A stretch of DNA of 43,262 nt from an uncultured Verrucomicrobiae bacterium. GTDB lineage: Bacteria; Verrucomicrobiota; Verrucomicrobiia; Verrucomicrobiales; Akkermansiaceae. The translations under genes were made by a program, and so were the position numbers. How positions within the stretch are numbered: the first letter of the stretch is position 1; each line of letters opens with the position of its first letter. Shown here in pieces: positions 25,939 through 35,200 of the stretch. Where the stretch lies: the NCBI GenBank assembly GCA_937957985.1, contig CALGOH010000179.1, positions 1 through 43,262 of the forward strand, written 5' to 3'. The notes beneath the pieces are model-generated. The model was not told the DNA's origin. It saw nothing but the letters and a program-made list of their open reading frames with translations, and did no database searches.

Positions 25939-26169
25939 TCAGACATCCACGACCGGGCCGTCCTTGTCGTCCTTCTTGGCCTTGGGAACCTTCTTGCCGA
26001 AGAATGGCAGGTAGCGCCGGATGTCGATTCCCAGCACGGACATCGACTGGATCAGCACGATCAGCGCCGTGGCCTCGTCGATGAAGGGCAGCGGATCCGG
26101 CGTGATGCCCATCACGATCAGGTAGAGGCCCGAAAGGACGGCGAAGAAGAGTGCGAGTGCCTTTTTCAC
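25939..26169 (-). CDS. Small membrane protein, DUF1232-like
   Basis: A 76-residue protein. From the GTG at 26169 it has a hydrophobic N-terminus (KKALALFFAVLSGLYLIVMG), the segment TPDPLPFIDEATALIVLIQSM and a charged lysine-rich tail (GKKVPKAKKDDKDG). The 'PD-x-xPFIDE' pattern resembles small YkvA/DUF1232 membrane proteins. Function is unknown. It lies 45 bases upstream of the cytochrome gene on the same strand and may be cotranscribed. The alternative ATG start 12 codons upstream (26205) would add polar residues. Confidence 0.65.
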   Translation of the reverse strand: MKKALALFFAVLSGLYLIVMGITPDPLPFIDEATALIVLIQSMSVLGIDIRRYLPFFGKKVPKAKKDDKDGPVVDV

Positions 26170-26524
26170 GATGCCGGACTCTACGCGACCCGCGCGGGAT
26201 ATCAATCGGAGGGATGCGCGGAGCCCTCACAGGACGATCAAGCCAGGGATAGAATCATGCGGGGCGCTGGGAGATTGGGAGCATGATGGACTTGATGGAC
26301 AGGATGAATGGGATCCCCCTCCCGGTCTCCGGCCTCTCGCAGGAGGATCCGGCGTGCCGTCGGAGTGACAGATTTCAAAGTCTCATCATGTCCATCCTTT
26401 GAATCCTCTGCATCAAGCAACTCGTTCCTCCATGGCTTGATCACCCTGGGGCGTCTTGATGGAGCGCCGGCTTCAGCCGGCATTCCCATCGTGATCCGCA
26501 GGCCGGCCGAAGCCGGCGCTCCGC
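26170..26524. other. Gene-free region with repeat remnants
   Basis: These 355 bases hold no gene. A loose inverted pair of 'gatggacaggatgaatggg' (about 26283-26312) and 'tcatcatgtccatcctttg' (about 26383-26401) is present, and a second inverted palindrome pair at 26461-26522 lies next to the end of the SNF2 gene. Confidence 0.6.
26461..26522. repeat. Second REP/BIME-like inverted pair (GCCGGC type)
   Basis: Arms 26461-26481 (ggagcgccggcttcagccggc, read in two parts) and 26502-26522 are inverted 21-base copies with one mismatch. Each arm holds its own palindrome: GCCGGCT-TC-AGCCGGC and GCCGGC-CGAA-GCCGGC. It ends two bases before the helicase stop codon and could also help mRNA 3' stability, though there is no T-run. 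Confidence 0.75.
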
Positions 26525-29500
26525 TCACTTCTTCGACTTCGCGGTCTTCTTGGCGGCCTTTTTCGGGAGCTTCTTCGGCAGTTTCTTGGCCTTCTTCGCC
26601 TCCGCCTCCTCGGCGGCCTTGTCGGCCAGCACCTCGGCCACGTCGCGCTTCTTCGGTCCGGCCTTGCGGCCTCCCTTCTTCGCGCCGGGCATGTCCTCCT
26701 CGTCGTCGCCGCCGTGGCTCAGGATGAACTGCAGGTCCTCCAGCCCCAGGTTCGAGGCGAAGCCCTCGTCGCCGAGCACGTTGGTCACGAGCTGGGTCTT
26801 CTGGTGCTGCAGGATGCGGATCTTCTCCTCGACCGTGTCGCGGGTGAGCAGGCGGTAGGCGATCACCTTGTTCTTCTGGCCGATCCGGTGGGTGCGGTCG
26901 ATGGCCTGGTTCTCCACCGCCGGGTTCCACCACGGATCGTAGAGGATCACGTACGAGGCCGAGGTCAGGTTCAGGCCGGCGCCGCCCGCCTTGAGCGAGA
27001 GCATGAAGACCGAGGCCTCCTTGGTCGTCTGGAACCGTTCGATCTCGCCCTTCCGGTCCTTGGTTTGCCCGGTGAGGTAGTGGAACGGCCGCGCATCCAG
27101 CTCGAGGCGCGCCTTGATCAGGTCGAGCATCGAGACGAACTGCGAGAAGACGAGCACCTTGTGCCCTTCCTCGTAGAGCTGGTCGAGGAGGTAGAAGAGC
27201 GACTCCATCTTGGCGCTCTCCTCCTTGAGATACTTCGGATCGATCAGCCCCGGGTGGCAGCAGATCTGGCGCAGCCGCATCAGGCCCTGGAGGATGGCGA
27301 AGGAGTTCTTCTTCACCGCCTCGTCGGAATCGAGCCCCAGCAGCGCCTTCTGGATGCGCTTCAGCTCGGCCTTGTAGAGTTCCTGCTGCACGCCGTCCAT
27401 CTTTGCATAGACCTCCTCCTCGGTCCGCGGCGGGAGGTCCTGCGCCACCTGCAGCTTCGTCCGGCGCAGCAGGAAGGGCCGCAGCCGCGCCGCCAGGCGG
27501 TTCTGGGAAAGCGGGTCCTTGCGCTTGTCGAAGCGCTTCTTGAAATACGCGCGGCTGCCGAGCACGCCGGGCATGGCGAAGGCCATCAGCGACCACATGT
27601 CCAGCAGGCGGTTCTCGATCGGCGTGCCGGTGAGCACGAGACGGTTCTCGGAGTTCAGCTCGCGCGCGCACTTCGCCGCCTTCGAGTCCGGGTTCTTGAT
27701 CTGCTGGCCCTCGTCGAGAATCACCGTCAGCCACTTGATCTCGTTGAGCAGGTCCCCGCACACCCGGAGCTGGGCGTAGTTGAGGATCAGCATGTCGATG
27801 TCGTTCTGCGTCGCCGCCACGTCCAGGTCGTCACGGTTGCGCAGGATCTTGGTCCTGAGCTGCGGCGCGAACTTGTTCGCCTCGCTCGACCACACGTCGA
27901 GCACCGACTTCGGGCACACGATCAGCGCGGGACGATGGGCCTCCTTGTTCTTGTCGCGCTCCTCGTGCAGCCAGAGGATGTAGGTGAGCGACTGGATCGT
28001 CTTTCCGAGCCCCATGTCGTCGGCGAGGATCCCGCCGAATCGGTTGGTCGCCAGATAGGCGAGGAACTGGTAGCCCTCGACCTGATAGGGCCGCAGCGTC
28101 GCGTTGAGCGCCGGCGGCACGTCCGGCCGCACCTCGATGGTGATGTCCCCCGCGCGGTCCTTGATCCGCTTCCACGCCTTCGGGTCGAACACCTCGGCCG
28201 CCTTCGGATCGGCGAGCTGCAGCGCGTGCATCCGGTGCGTCTCGCCGGACAGGTCGAAGGGATCGAGCCCGAGCCGCGTGACCGCCTCGCGCTGGTCGGG
28301 ATCGAGCTTGATCTCCAGCCGCATCCACGAGCCGTCCTCCATCCGCACGTAGCCGCCGCGGGCGGCGACGAGCTGCCGGATCTGGGCCTTGGAAAGGTTC
28401 ACGCCCTCGACGTCGATCACGATCCGCAGGTCGAACCAGTCGATGTCCTGGTTCACCACCTCGAAGCGCACCGCGGCGGTCACCGGGTCGGCGAGGATCG
28501 ACTTCAGGCGGACGTCGATGTCGAGGTCGATCTCCTTCGGCATCGAGGCGATCCACTCGGCGAACTTCTCCGGGAACTGCTTCGTGATCCTCGACTTGAA
28601 GGCCCCCAGCTTCTCGTCGTAGGCCAGCCCCATCTCCTCGAGCAGCAGCGGCACCGGATAGAGCGCCTCGCGGGCGAAGCGCAGCAGTTGCCGCCCCTTC
28701 AGCGGCTTCTGCTCGACGACCTCCCAGCCTTCCTTCGTCAGCCGCTCGGTGCGCCGGTCCTTCGATTCCATCGCCGTCACCTCGATCACCAGGTGCTCGG
28801 TCTCCGCGGCGGTCAGCCCGGCCACCAGCTTCAGCTCGAAGCGCGGCTTGAGTTCCAGATCGACCACCCGCTTCTTCAGCGACTCCGGCAGCGTCGAGCC
28901 GATCTTGCGGAGGAACTCGACACCCTCCAGCGAGTCGATCACCCGCTTGGGAATCGAGTAGCGTGGCATGATCTCGGTTTCCTCCAGCCAGCGCGGCGGA
29001 CCGGGGAAGACGGTCTCGTCGGATTGGTAAAGCTCCTTCCGCCCCGGCAGCATCCGCACCGAGTGGGTCACGTTCTCGCCCTCGGCGGTCACGAGCTGCA
29101 GCGCGTAGCTCGATGAATCGTACGGGTCGTCCTCGCAGGTCCAGTGCAGCGGCTGGTCCACCACCTTGAAGTCCTTCTCGTCGAGGTTGACGAGGTATCC
29201 CTTCAGCGCCGGCTGGCGGAAGAGGCGGTTCATGAAGCGGCACGCCTCCTCCTGGTCGAAGTCGAAGGTCGCCTCGCCCTGCTCGCGGTAGAACGCCAGG
29301 AAATGCTCCCACAGGAGCTGGCTCGGCGCGTCCATCTTCAGCGCCGCCTCGGCGAAGGCCGGGAACAGGCGCTCGATCTCGTTCTTCTCGCGGAGCTGCT
29401 GCCACGGGCCCTCGTTCTCGCTCACCTCCAGGCGCGCCTCGTTGATCGTCGCCACCAGCCGGAACCTCACCTCCACCGGCGGCGCCTGCGGCGGCCGCTC

Positions 29501-30178
29501 GTTGACCTGTTCGATCCGGTCGTACCACGCCGCCACCTCGCGCTCCTGCTCCCAGTCCGCCATCTTCTTCTGGACGTAGTTCAGGTCCGTGATGACGTTC
29601 ATGAACTCCGGGAACGGGAGCTTCTTCTTGTAGAAGGCGTAGGCCAGGTAGTTCCAGAACTCGAGGATGTCGCCCGGCGGCATCGGCCACAGCTCGAGCG
29701 GCTCGTAGGTGGTGATCTCCCAGCGCGGTGTCAGCCGCACCATGTCGTGGTCGTGGATCTCGCCCTCGATCACGTAGCGGCGGTAGCGCTTCTCGATTTT
29801 CGAAACGAAGTCCGCCTCCTTGTCGTCCAGCTCGCGGCCCAGCTTGTCCTCGATCACGTCGAGGATCGGCGTGTCGTCGAATTCGTTCGGGCTCTCCGGC
29901 AGGTCCTCCCCGCGGTGCATCCGCTCCATCATCGTCGCGTACTGGCACGCGCCGGAAACGATCTCATCCTCGGCGGTGCACGACCCGAACCAGCGGTTTC
30001 CCTGCAGCCGCAGGCTGGTGCGGTGGGTGCCCGTCTCGTCCTCGACCCGGCCCTGGATGAAGAGGTGGTTGCCGAAGATCTGGGTCACGGTGCCTTCCTG
30101 CTGGAGCTGCTCGCCCCGGCGGCGGGCCTCCTCGGGGAAACTGTTCAGGAAGTTCAGGGTCGCGCGGTCGGGATTCAT
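26525..30178 (-). CDS. Large SNF2-family helicase with degenerate SWIM motif and lysine-rich tail
   Basis: A 1217-residue Swi2/Snf2 ATPase. The ATPase core is complete: Walker A DDMGLGKT near residue 721, motif II DEGQ, LTGTPIENR, SLKAGGAGLNLT near 1069 and DRTHRIGQ. In the N-terminal position where SWIM zinc fingers lie (about residues 62-80), the sequence is CTAEDEIVSGACQYA: two of the four zinc ligands are replaced (CxC becomes CTA, CxH becomes CQY), so zinc binding is probably lost. The C-terminal 50 residues are dominated by lysine and alanine, a histone H1-like tail likely to bind DNA. The ATG at 30178 starts the conserved part; the frame upstream reads through intergenic repeats. Confidence 0.88.
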   Translation of the reverse strand: MNPDRATLNFLNSFPEEARRRGEQLQQEGTVTQIFGNHLFIQGRVEDETGTHRTSLRLQGNRWFGSCTAEDEIVSGACQYATMMERMHRGEDLPESPNEFDDTPILDVIEDKLGRELDDKEADFVSKIEKRYRRYVIEGEIHDHDMVRLTPRWEITTYEPLELWPMPPGDILEFWNYLAYAFYKKKLPFPEFMNVITDLNYVQKKMADWEQEREVAAWYDRIEQVNERPPQAPPVEVRFRLVATINEARLEVSENEGPWQQLREKNEIERLFPAFAEAALKMDAPSQLLWEHFLAFYREQGEATFDFDQEEACRFMNRLFRQPALKGYLVNLDEKDFKVVDQPLHWTCEDDPYDSSSYALQLVTAEGENVTHSVRMLPGRKELYQSDETVFPGPPRWLEETEIMPRYSIPKRVIDSLEGVEFLRKIGSTLPESLKKRVVDLELKPRFELKLVAGLTAAETEHLVIEVTAMESKDRRTERLTKEGWEVVEQKPLKGRQLLRFAREALYPVPLLLEEMGLAYDEKLGAFKSRITKQFPEKFAEWIASMPKEIDLDIDVRLKSILADPVTAAVRFEVVNQDIDWFDLRIVIDVEGVNLSKAQIRQLVAARGGYVRMEDGSWMRLEIKLDPDQREAVTRLGLDPFDLSGETHRMHALQLADPKAAEVFDPKAWKRIKDRAGDITIEVRPDVPPALNATLRPYQVEGYQFLAYLATNRFGGILADDMGLGKTIQSLTYILWLHEERDKNKEAHRPALIVCPKSVLDVWSSEANKFAPQLRTKILRNRDDLDVAATQNDIDMLILNYAQLRVCGDLLNEIKWLTVILDEGQQIKNPDSKAAKCARELNSENRLVLTGTPIENRLLDMWSLMAFAMPGVLGSRAYFKKRFDKRKDPLSQNRLAARLRPFLLRRTKLQVAQDLPPRTEEEVYAKMDGVQQELYKAELKRIQKALLGLDSDEAVKKNSFAILQGLMRLRQICCHPGLIDPKYLKEESAKMESLFYLLDQLYEEGHKVLVFSQFVSMLDLIKARLELDARPFHYLTGQTKDRKGEIERFQTTKEASVFMLSLKAGGAGLNLTSASYVILYDPWWNPAVENQAIDRTHRIGQKNKVIAYRLLTRDTVEEKIRILQHQKTQLVTNVLGDEGFASNLGLEDLQFILSHGGDDEEDMPGAKKGGRKAGPKKRDVAEVLADKAAEEAEAKKAKKLPKKLPKKAAKKTAKSKK

Positions 30179-30398
30179 GGGTCGGTGTACGCAGGTCGGC
30201 CCCACGGGGGCCGGGCATCGCCCGACCCACACGGAAGCGGGCCGGAAGGATAGATCCCCGCTTTCAAATCCCGCAATAAAAACCTGACGGCATGCGTGGT
30301 TCCCGGCAATGCGGCCCGTCACCCGACCCCGCCGGTCGCGGAAAACCCCACGGACCGCGGACTTCCGTCCGCCCTGCCCCGCCGCTACCTGCAGTGGC

Positions 30399-30440
30399 TG
30401 CGGCGGCCCGCCGCAGGCCGTGCTTGGAGCGGCCCGCTCC
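30399..30440. repeat. Adjacent GC-rich hairpins
   Basis: TGCGGCGG-C-CCGCCGCA (30399-30415) and GGAGC-GGCCC-GCTCC (about 30426-30440) lie side by side just after the end of the hsdR remnant on the minus strand. There is no T-run. Confidence 0.6.
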
Positions 30441-30446
30441 AGCGCC

Positions 30447-30587
30447 TCATCCCATCACCACCTCCCCGCACAGCAGCTCCGCCTGCGCCAGCACCGTCTT
30501 CACCGCCTCCGCCTGCAGATCCGGCGGATATCCATACTTGTTCAGGATCCGCTTCACGATCACCCGGATGTTCACTGTCACCACTTC
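30447..30587 (-). pseudogene. hsdR: Remnant of type I restriction enzyme R subunit (C-terminus)
   Basis: The minus-strand frame between stops (46 codons) reads VNIRVIVKRILNKYGYPPD, LQAEAVKTVLAQAEL and then a stop. This matches the C-terminal helical segment of HsdR (pattern VKRxLxKYGYPPDxQ...ETVLxQAEL). Nothing of the remaining roughly 1000 residues, nor hsdM or hsdS, is found beside it, and the upstream codon in frame is a stop. I interpret it as a deletion scar of a lost restriction locus. Confidence 0.65.
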
Positions 30588-30694
30588 TCACTTTCCACTG
30601 ATCCTTGGTTACTACCGCGTAGCTGGCTGCACCGAGCACAGTGTAAACCCTTGATATCTACCGGTCCGTCGGCCCTTTCGTGTGAATCCGCGTC

Positions 30695-30795
30695 GATTCG
30701 TGGTTCGAGTTTCCAGACGGAGATGTTCCGCCCGATCGGCGGCGGGGCATCCCTACTTGGATTCGTGGTTCCCACTCCCGAGCGGAGATGCCCGG
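30695..30795. repeat. Two diverged copies of a 36-base intergenic unit
   Basis: Units start at 30695 and 30760 with the identical gattcgtggttc, diverge in the middle and share ggagatg seven bases before the end. They are 65 bases apart in direct orientation. The 'gattcgtggttc' core is a frequent intergenic word in this kind of genome (recollection, not searched). Confidence 0.5.
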
Positions 30796-31123
30796 TGACG
30801 AAAATCATTTTTTCTGGTCAGGGAACACCGCGAAACCAATGCTCCGCGCATGATCGGAGTTCGTTGGCCCGTGGTTCCATGGGGTGGCGGTCTCCGAAAC
30901 GCCCCTTCCCCGCATCCCCGCTCCACCGCTTCATGCCACACCCCCCGGACGCCTCCGTCGTGCCGCCTTCTCTCTCCGCCACCGCGGATCGCGTGATGGA
31001 CGACCGGCTGTGGGTGGCGCGCCACATCGGGGTCGCGGTGATCCCTTCGAGCCACGGTCGTGCCGACGCCGCGCGGAAATGTCATTCTCTCGATTCCCCG
31101 GTCATCCCACTCCAATCAGTTCC

Positions 31124-32242
31124 ATGAAAACATCGCTCCACCTTCTCGGACTCCTCCTCGTCCTTCCCGCCTTCGGCGATCAGGTCATCTCGGACAATCT
31201 CGTCACGCGGAAGCTCGGGGTGGGTCTCGATGCGAGCAGCACCGAGGATTTCTCCACCACCTCGATTCTGCTCAAGGAGAACAACACCCGGATCCGCTTC
31301 GAGGACACCAGCAACCCGGGATCGTTTCCAAGCAACGACTGGCAGCTCACGGCCAACGATTCGAACAGCGGGGGCAGGAACCGGTTCTCGATCGACGACC
31401 TGAGCTCGGGCCGCACGCCGTTCACCGTGGATGCGGGGGCGCCGATGCACGCACTCTACGTGAGGGACAACGGCAATCTGGGCGTGCGCACCCCGAGTCC
31501 GGCCCAGGCGCTGCATCTCGCCGGTGGCGACAGCCCGGGGATCCGCTTCGAGCAGACCGGCTCCGGCGGCCTCACGCCCCAGGTCTGGGACCTGCTCGCC
31601 AACGAGGGCGCGATGACCTTCCGCGACATCACCGGCGGCAACCTTGTGCCCTTCAAGATCGAGTCGAACACGCCGACCGGTTCGATGGCCCTGACGCCCA
31701 CCGGCCTGCACCTCGGGAGCGGTCCGGGCGGGCCGGAGTGGAGCCTGCGTGCGGAAGGTTCGGGCACGCTGCTGGTCCAGCGGACCGGTCAGCCCGCGAC
31801 CTTCCGGCTTTCCGGCGACGGCAGCCTGACGGTCGAGAGCGGTGCCGGGACGCTGCTGTCCCTCGACGCCGCGGGAAATCTCACCGCCCTCGGGACGGTG
31901 AGCCAGGGATCGAACCGCGAGCGCAAGGAGAACATCCGCCCGGTCGATGGCGGGGAACTGCTGGAGAAACTGGCGGAGATGCCGGTCCGGTCATGGAACT
32001 ACCGCGGCGAGGAGGTGACGCACATCGGGCCGATGGCTCAGGATTTCCACCGATCCTTCCGACTCGGCGCGGGCGACAACTCGATCGCGGCGGTCGATGC
32101 CGACGGCATCGCGCTGGCCTCGATCCAGGCGCTGCACGCGGAATCCAAGGAGAAGGACCGTGAGATCGAGGCGCTGAAGCAGGCGAAGGACGACCTCGAG
32201 CGGCGGCTCGAGAAGCTCGAGCGAATGATGGAGGCCCGCTGA
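31124..32242 (+). CDS. Secreted protein with C-terminal S74 chaperone (auto-processing) domain
   Basis: A 372-residue exported protein. A signal peptide (MKTSLHLLGLLLVLPAFG) is followed by two related beta-rich segments (about 50-131 and 138-230). Each has 'IRFE', 'PF' and a glycine-rich turn, and the whole is similar to repeat regions of secreted fibre-like proteins. The C-terminus is a peptidase S74 intramolecular chaperone domain: SNRERKENI at 263-271, VRSWNYRG, HIGPMAQDF, and a coiled coil from about 340. In phage tailspikes this domain trimerises the fibre and cleaves itself at a Ser with a Lys five residues on; here Ser263 and Lys268 have exactly that spacing. It ends 40 bases before the giant protein gene. 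Confidence 0.85.
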   Translation: MKTSLHLLGLLLVLPAFGDQVISDNLVTRKLGVGLDASSTEDFSTTSILLKENNTRIRFEDTSNPGSFPSNDWQLTANDSNSGGRNRFSIDDLSSGRTPFTVDAGAPMHALYVRDNGNLGVRTPSPAQALHLAGGDSPGIRFEQTGSGGLTPQVWDLLANEGAMTFRDITGGNLVPFKIESNTPTGSMALTPTGLHLGSGPGGPEWSLRAEGSGTLLVQRTGQPATFRLSGDGSLTVESGAGTLLSLDAAGNLTALGTVSQGSNRERKENIRPVDGGELLEKLAEMPVRSWNYRGEEVTHIGPMAQDFHRSFRLGAGDNSIAAVDADGIALASIQALHAESKEKDREIEALKQAKDDLERRLEKLERMMEAR

Positions 32243-32282
32243 TCCGCTCGCCGCCCGATCCCTTCCCGCCGCCGACATCCCC

Positions 32283-35200
32283 ATGAAGCCTTCCTTTTGC
32301 GCCGCCCTCCTGGCCATCGTCGCGACGCTGCTGGTGCCGGAAAAGGCGGCGGCCCAGGGTCCGCTCACCTTTTCCGCGACCGCCACACCCAACCCGGCCG
32401 CTCCCGGCGGGGTGAGCCGGCTCACCATCACCATCGCGAACCGCAACGCCGCCCCCTCGACCGGCGTCGCCTTTTCCCTGCCGCTGCCGACGGGCGTGAC
32501 GGTGGCCTCGCCTCCGAACGAGGTGACGACCTGCCCGGTCGGCAGCATCACCGCCGTCGCCGGTGGAAACTCGGTGAGCTTTTCCGGCGGCACGGTTCCG
32601 GCGAACACGCCATGCACCGTCTCGGTCGATGTCGTCGGCGCCACCACCGGCAATTACACCATCCGGACCGACAGCGTGACCGCGGCCGAGGGCGATTGCG
32701 GGCAGGCCGAGACGCTTCTCAGGGTCACCACCGCCAATGCCCTGTTCGGTTCCGCCCTGAATACCACCATCGACGGCACCGAGGTCACCTTCGACATTTA
32801 CCTCGAGAACGTCGGCCCCGAGACCCTCGAAGACCTGAGCGTGAAGCAGGATCTCGATGCGGTGCTCGGCCCCGACAACCACTACTTCGTCTCGCCGCCG
32901 GTGCTGATCGTCGATCCCGGCACCTTTGCGCTGAATCCGGACTTCGACCGCTACGACGACCGCGAGCTGATCCTCCAGAAGACGCCCAACGGCCGTGAGC
33001 AGACCGGTCCCACCCTGGCGCCCGGTGCGACGGCGCAGATCCGCTTCACCGTCGGCGTCGTCAATGTCGGTGCCGCGCTGGGATCCTACCAAAGCCAGGT
33101 CGCCACCTTCGCGACCGCGGGCGGATTCGCGACCACCGACCTTTCCGATGACGGCACCGATCCCAACCCGGGTGGCGGGGCCGGCGCCAACGGCAGCGGC
33201 GAGGACGATCCCACCGCAATCTCCATTCCGGTCAACGAGTCACTGGGAGTGGCGACCTACTATGACCTCAGTGGCGGCAACATCCGGATTTTCTGGGTCC
33301 TGGAAAACCTCGGAGACACCGTTTTGACGAACGTCGCCCTCTCGAACAACTACAACGCGGTGTTCGGAGCCGGGAACTACACCCACATCGCCGATCCTCG
33401 GGTCATCGAGAACGGATCGGGCCTGCGGCCGAACAACGCGTTCAACGGGAACACGAACACCACGGTCCTGAACTCCGGCAGCACCCTGGCACCGGGGGAG
33501 CGGGCCGTGGTCCGCGCCGTGCTGAGGTTGGACTTCGCGACCGATCAGGGATTCGGTCCGGGGATCTATCAGAACCAGGTCACCGCGACCGCGGAGGGCG
33601 CGCTCGGAGCGGTCAGCGACCTGTCGGACTTCGGCACGGTGACCGACCCGAACATGAACGGAGATGCCGGAGATGCGGGAGAGGATGACCCGACGGTGAT
33701 CGACGTGAATTCCCGACTCGGCCTCGCCCTCGACGTCACTCCCGGGGCCGGAACCGTGACCTTCGACTACTATCTCGAAGTCTTCGGGTCGATTCCCGTC
33801 GGCGACCTTTCGCTCGTCGAGAATTATGCCACGCTCTTCGGAGAGGGGAACTTTTCCCTCGCCTCGGTGTCCCTCATCGACGACCCGGGAACCATCACGC
33901 TCAACCCCGGCTTCGACGGGGCGGATGAACGTGAACTGCTCGGCGGGGGCAGCTCCCTCGCCGGCGGAGACACGGCGCAGATCCGGGTGGTGGTGAATGT
34001 CCTCAGAGTGGAAAACCAGGGCTCCGGTTTCGGCAATTACTCGACCAGCAGCCGGATCACCGGCACCGGTCCGAACGGCGTCCCATACTCGGCGAACTCC
34101 GCCAGCGGCACCGATCCCTCCGGCACCAGCGGGTCCTCCCCCTTCTCGCTGGCCACCGATTCACTGGTGGGCGCCGCCCATGACGCCTCCGTCGCGGGAA
34201 ATGTCGTCACCTTCGACTACTTCCTCGAAAACTTCGGCACGGGAACCGCGTCGGATGTCGGTCTCGTCCACGAGCTCGACACGATCTTCGGTTCGGGGAA
34301 CTACGCGATCACCACTCCGCCATTCCTCGTCGCAGATCCCGGCACTCTTGTCCTGAACGGTTCCTTCGACGGGGTCTCCAATACCGAACTCCTCGGGGCA
34401 GGCAGCACGCTTGCCGGTGGCGCGACCGCGCAACTCCGGATGGTCGTCACCGTTGACAAGACCTTCGACCAGTACGGCGGCGGACCGGGTGTGTACCGGA
34501 GCCAGGTCGAGGTCAGCGCAACCGATCCGCTCGGCGCGCCGTTGGGCGATCTCTCGGACTCCGGGTCCGATTCCGATCCGAATGGAAACGGCGACCCGAC
34601 CGAAGCCGGCGAGAACGACCCCAGCCCGTTTCTCATCGGCACGGAAGGCATCGGGATCGCCATGCGCGCCGACCTCGTCGGCACCCAGGTCTTTTACACC
34701 TACACCTTGCAGAACCTCGGCACCCTGCCCCTGCAGAACGTCCTTCTTACGAACCCGCTCAACCCCGTCTTCGGCTCGGGCAATTACTCGATTGTCTCTC
34801 AGCCGAGCCTGCTTGAAGGACCGCCCACGCTCCTGCTTTCCCCGCAGTATTTCGGGTTCAGCATCTTCGACCGCCTGGTTCTCGGTGGCAGCCTGCCCGG
34901 CGGCGCGACGGTCCGTTTCCGGGTGGTCGTGAATGTCAACAACGTCACCGATGTCAGCAACGGCTTCGGCGTCTATCAGAATCAGGTCACCGTCACGGCG
35001 CAGGGCTTGTCCGGCACGAACCATTCCGACGTTTCCGATGAGGGACTGCTCCCGGATTCCAACAACAACGACCGGGCCGACGACGCCGGAGAAGGCGATC
35101 CGACCGGGATCATCATCGGTGACGAGGCCCGCATCGGGATTGCGGAAAGCGCGGCGGTCAACGGCTCCGAAGTCACCCTCGACCTTCACCTTGAGAATCT

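Larger units (their letters stand above)
30179..31123. other. 945-base gene-free region
   Basis: No intact gene was found. The region contains GC-rich hairpins near 30185-30225 and 30399-30440, a remnant of a restriction hsdR gene (30447-30587) and two diverged copies of a 36-base unit (30695-30795). From 30805 to 31123 I see only unremarkable sequence leading to the S74-protein start. Confidence 0.65.
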
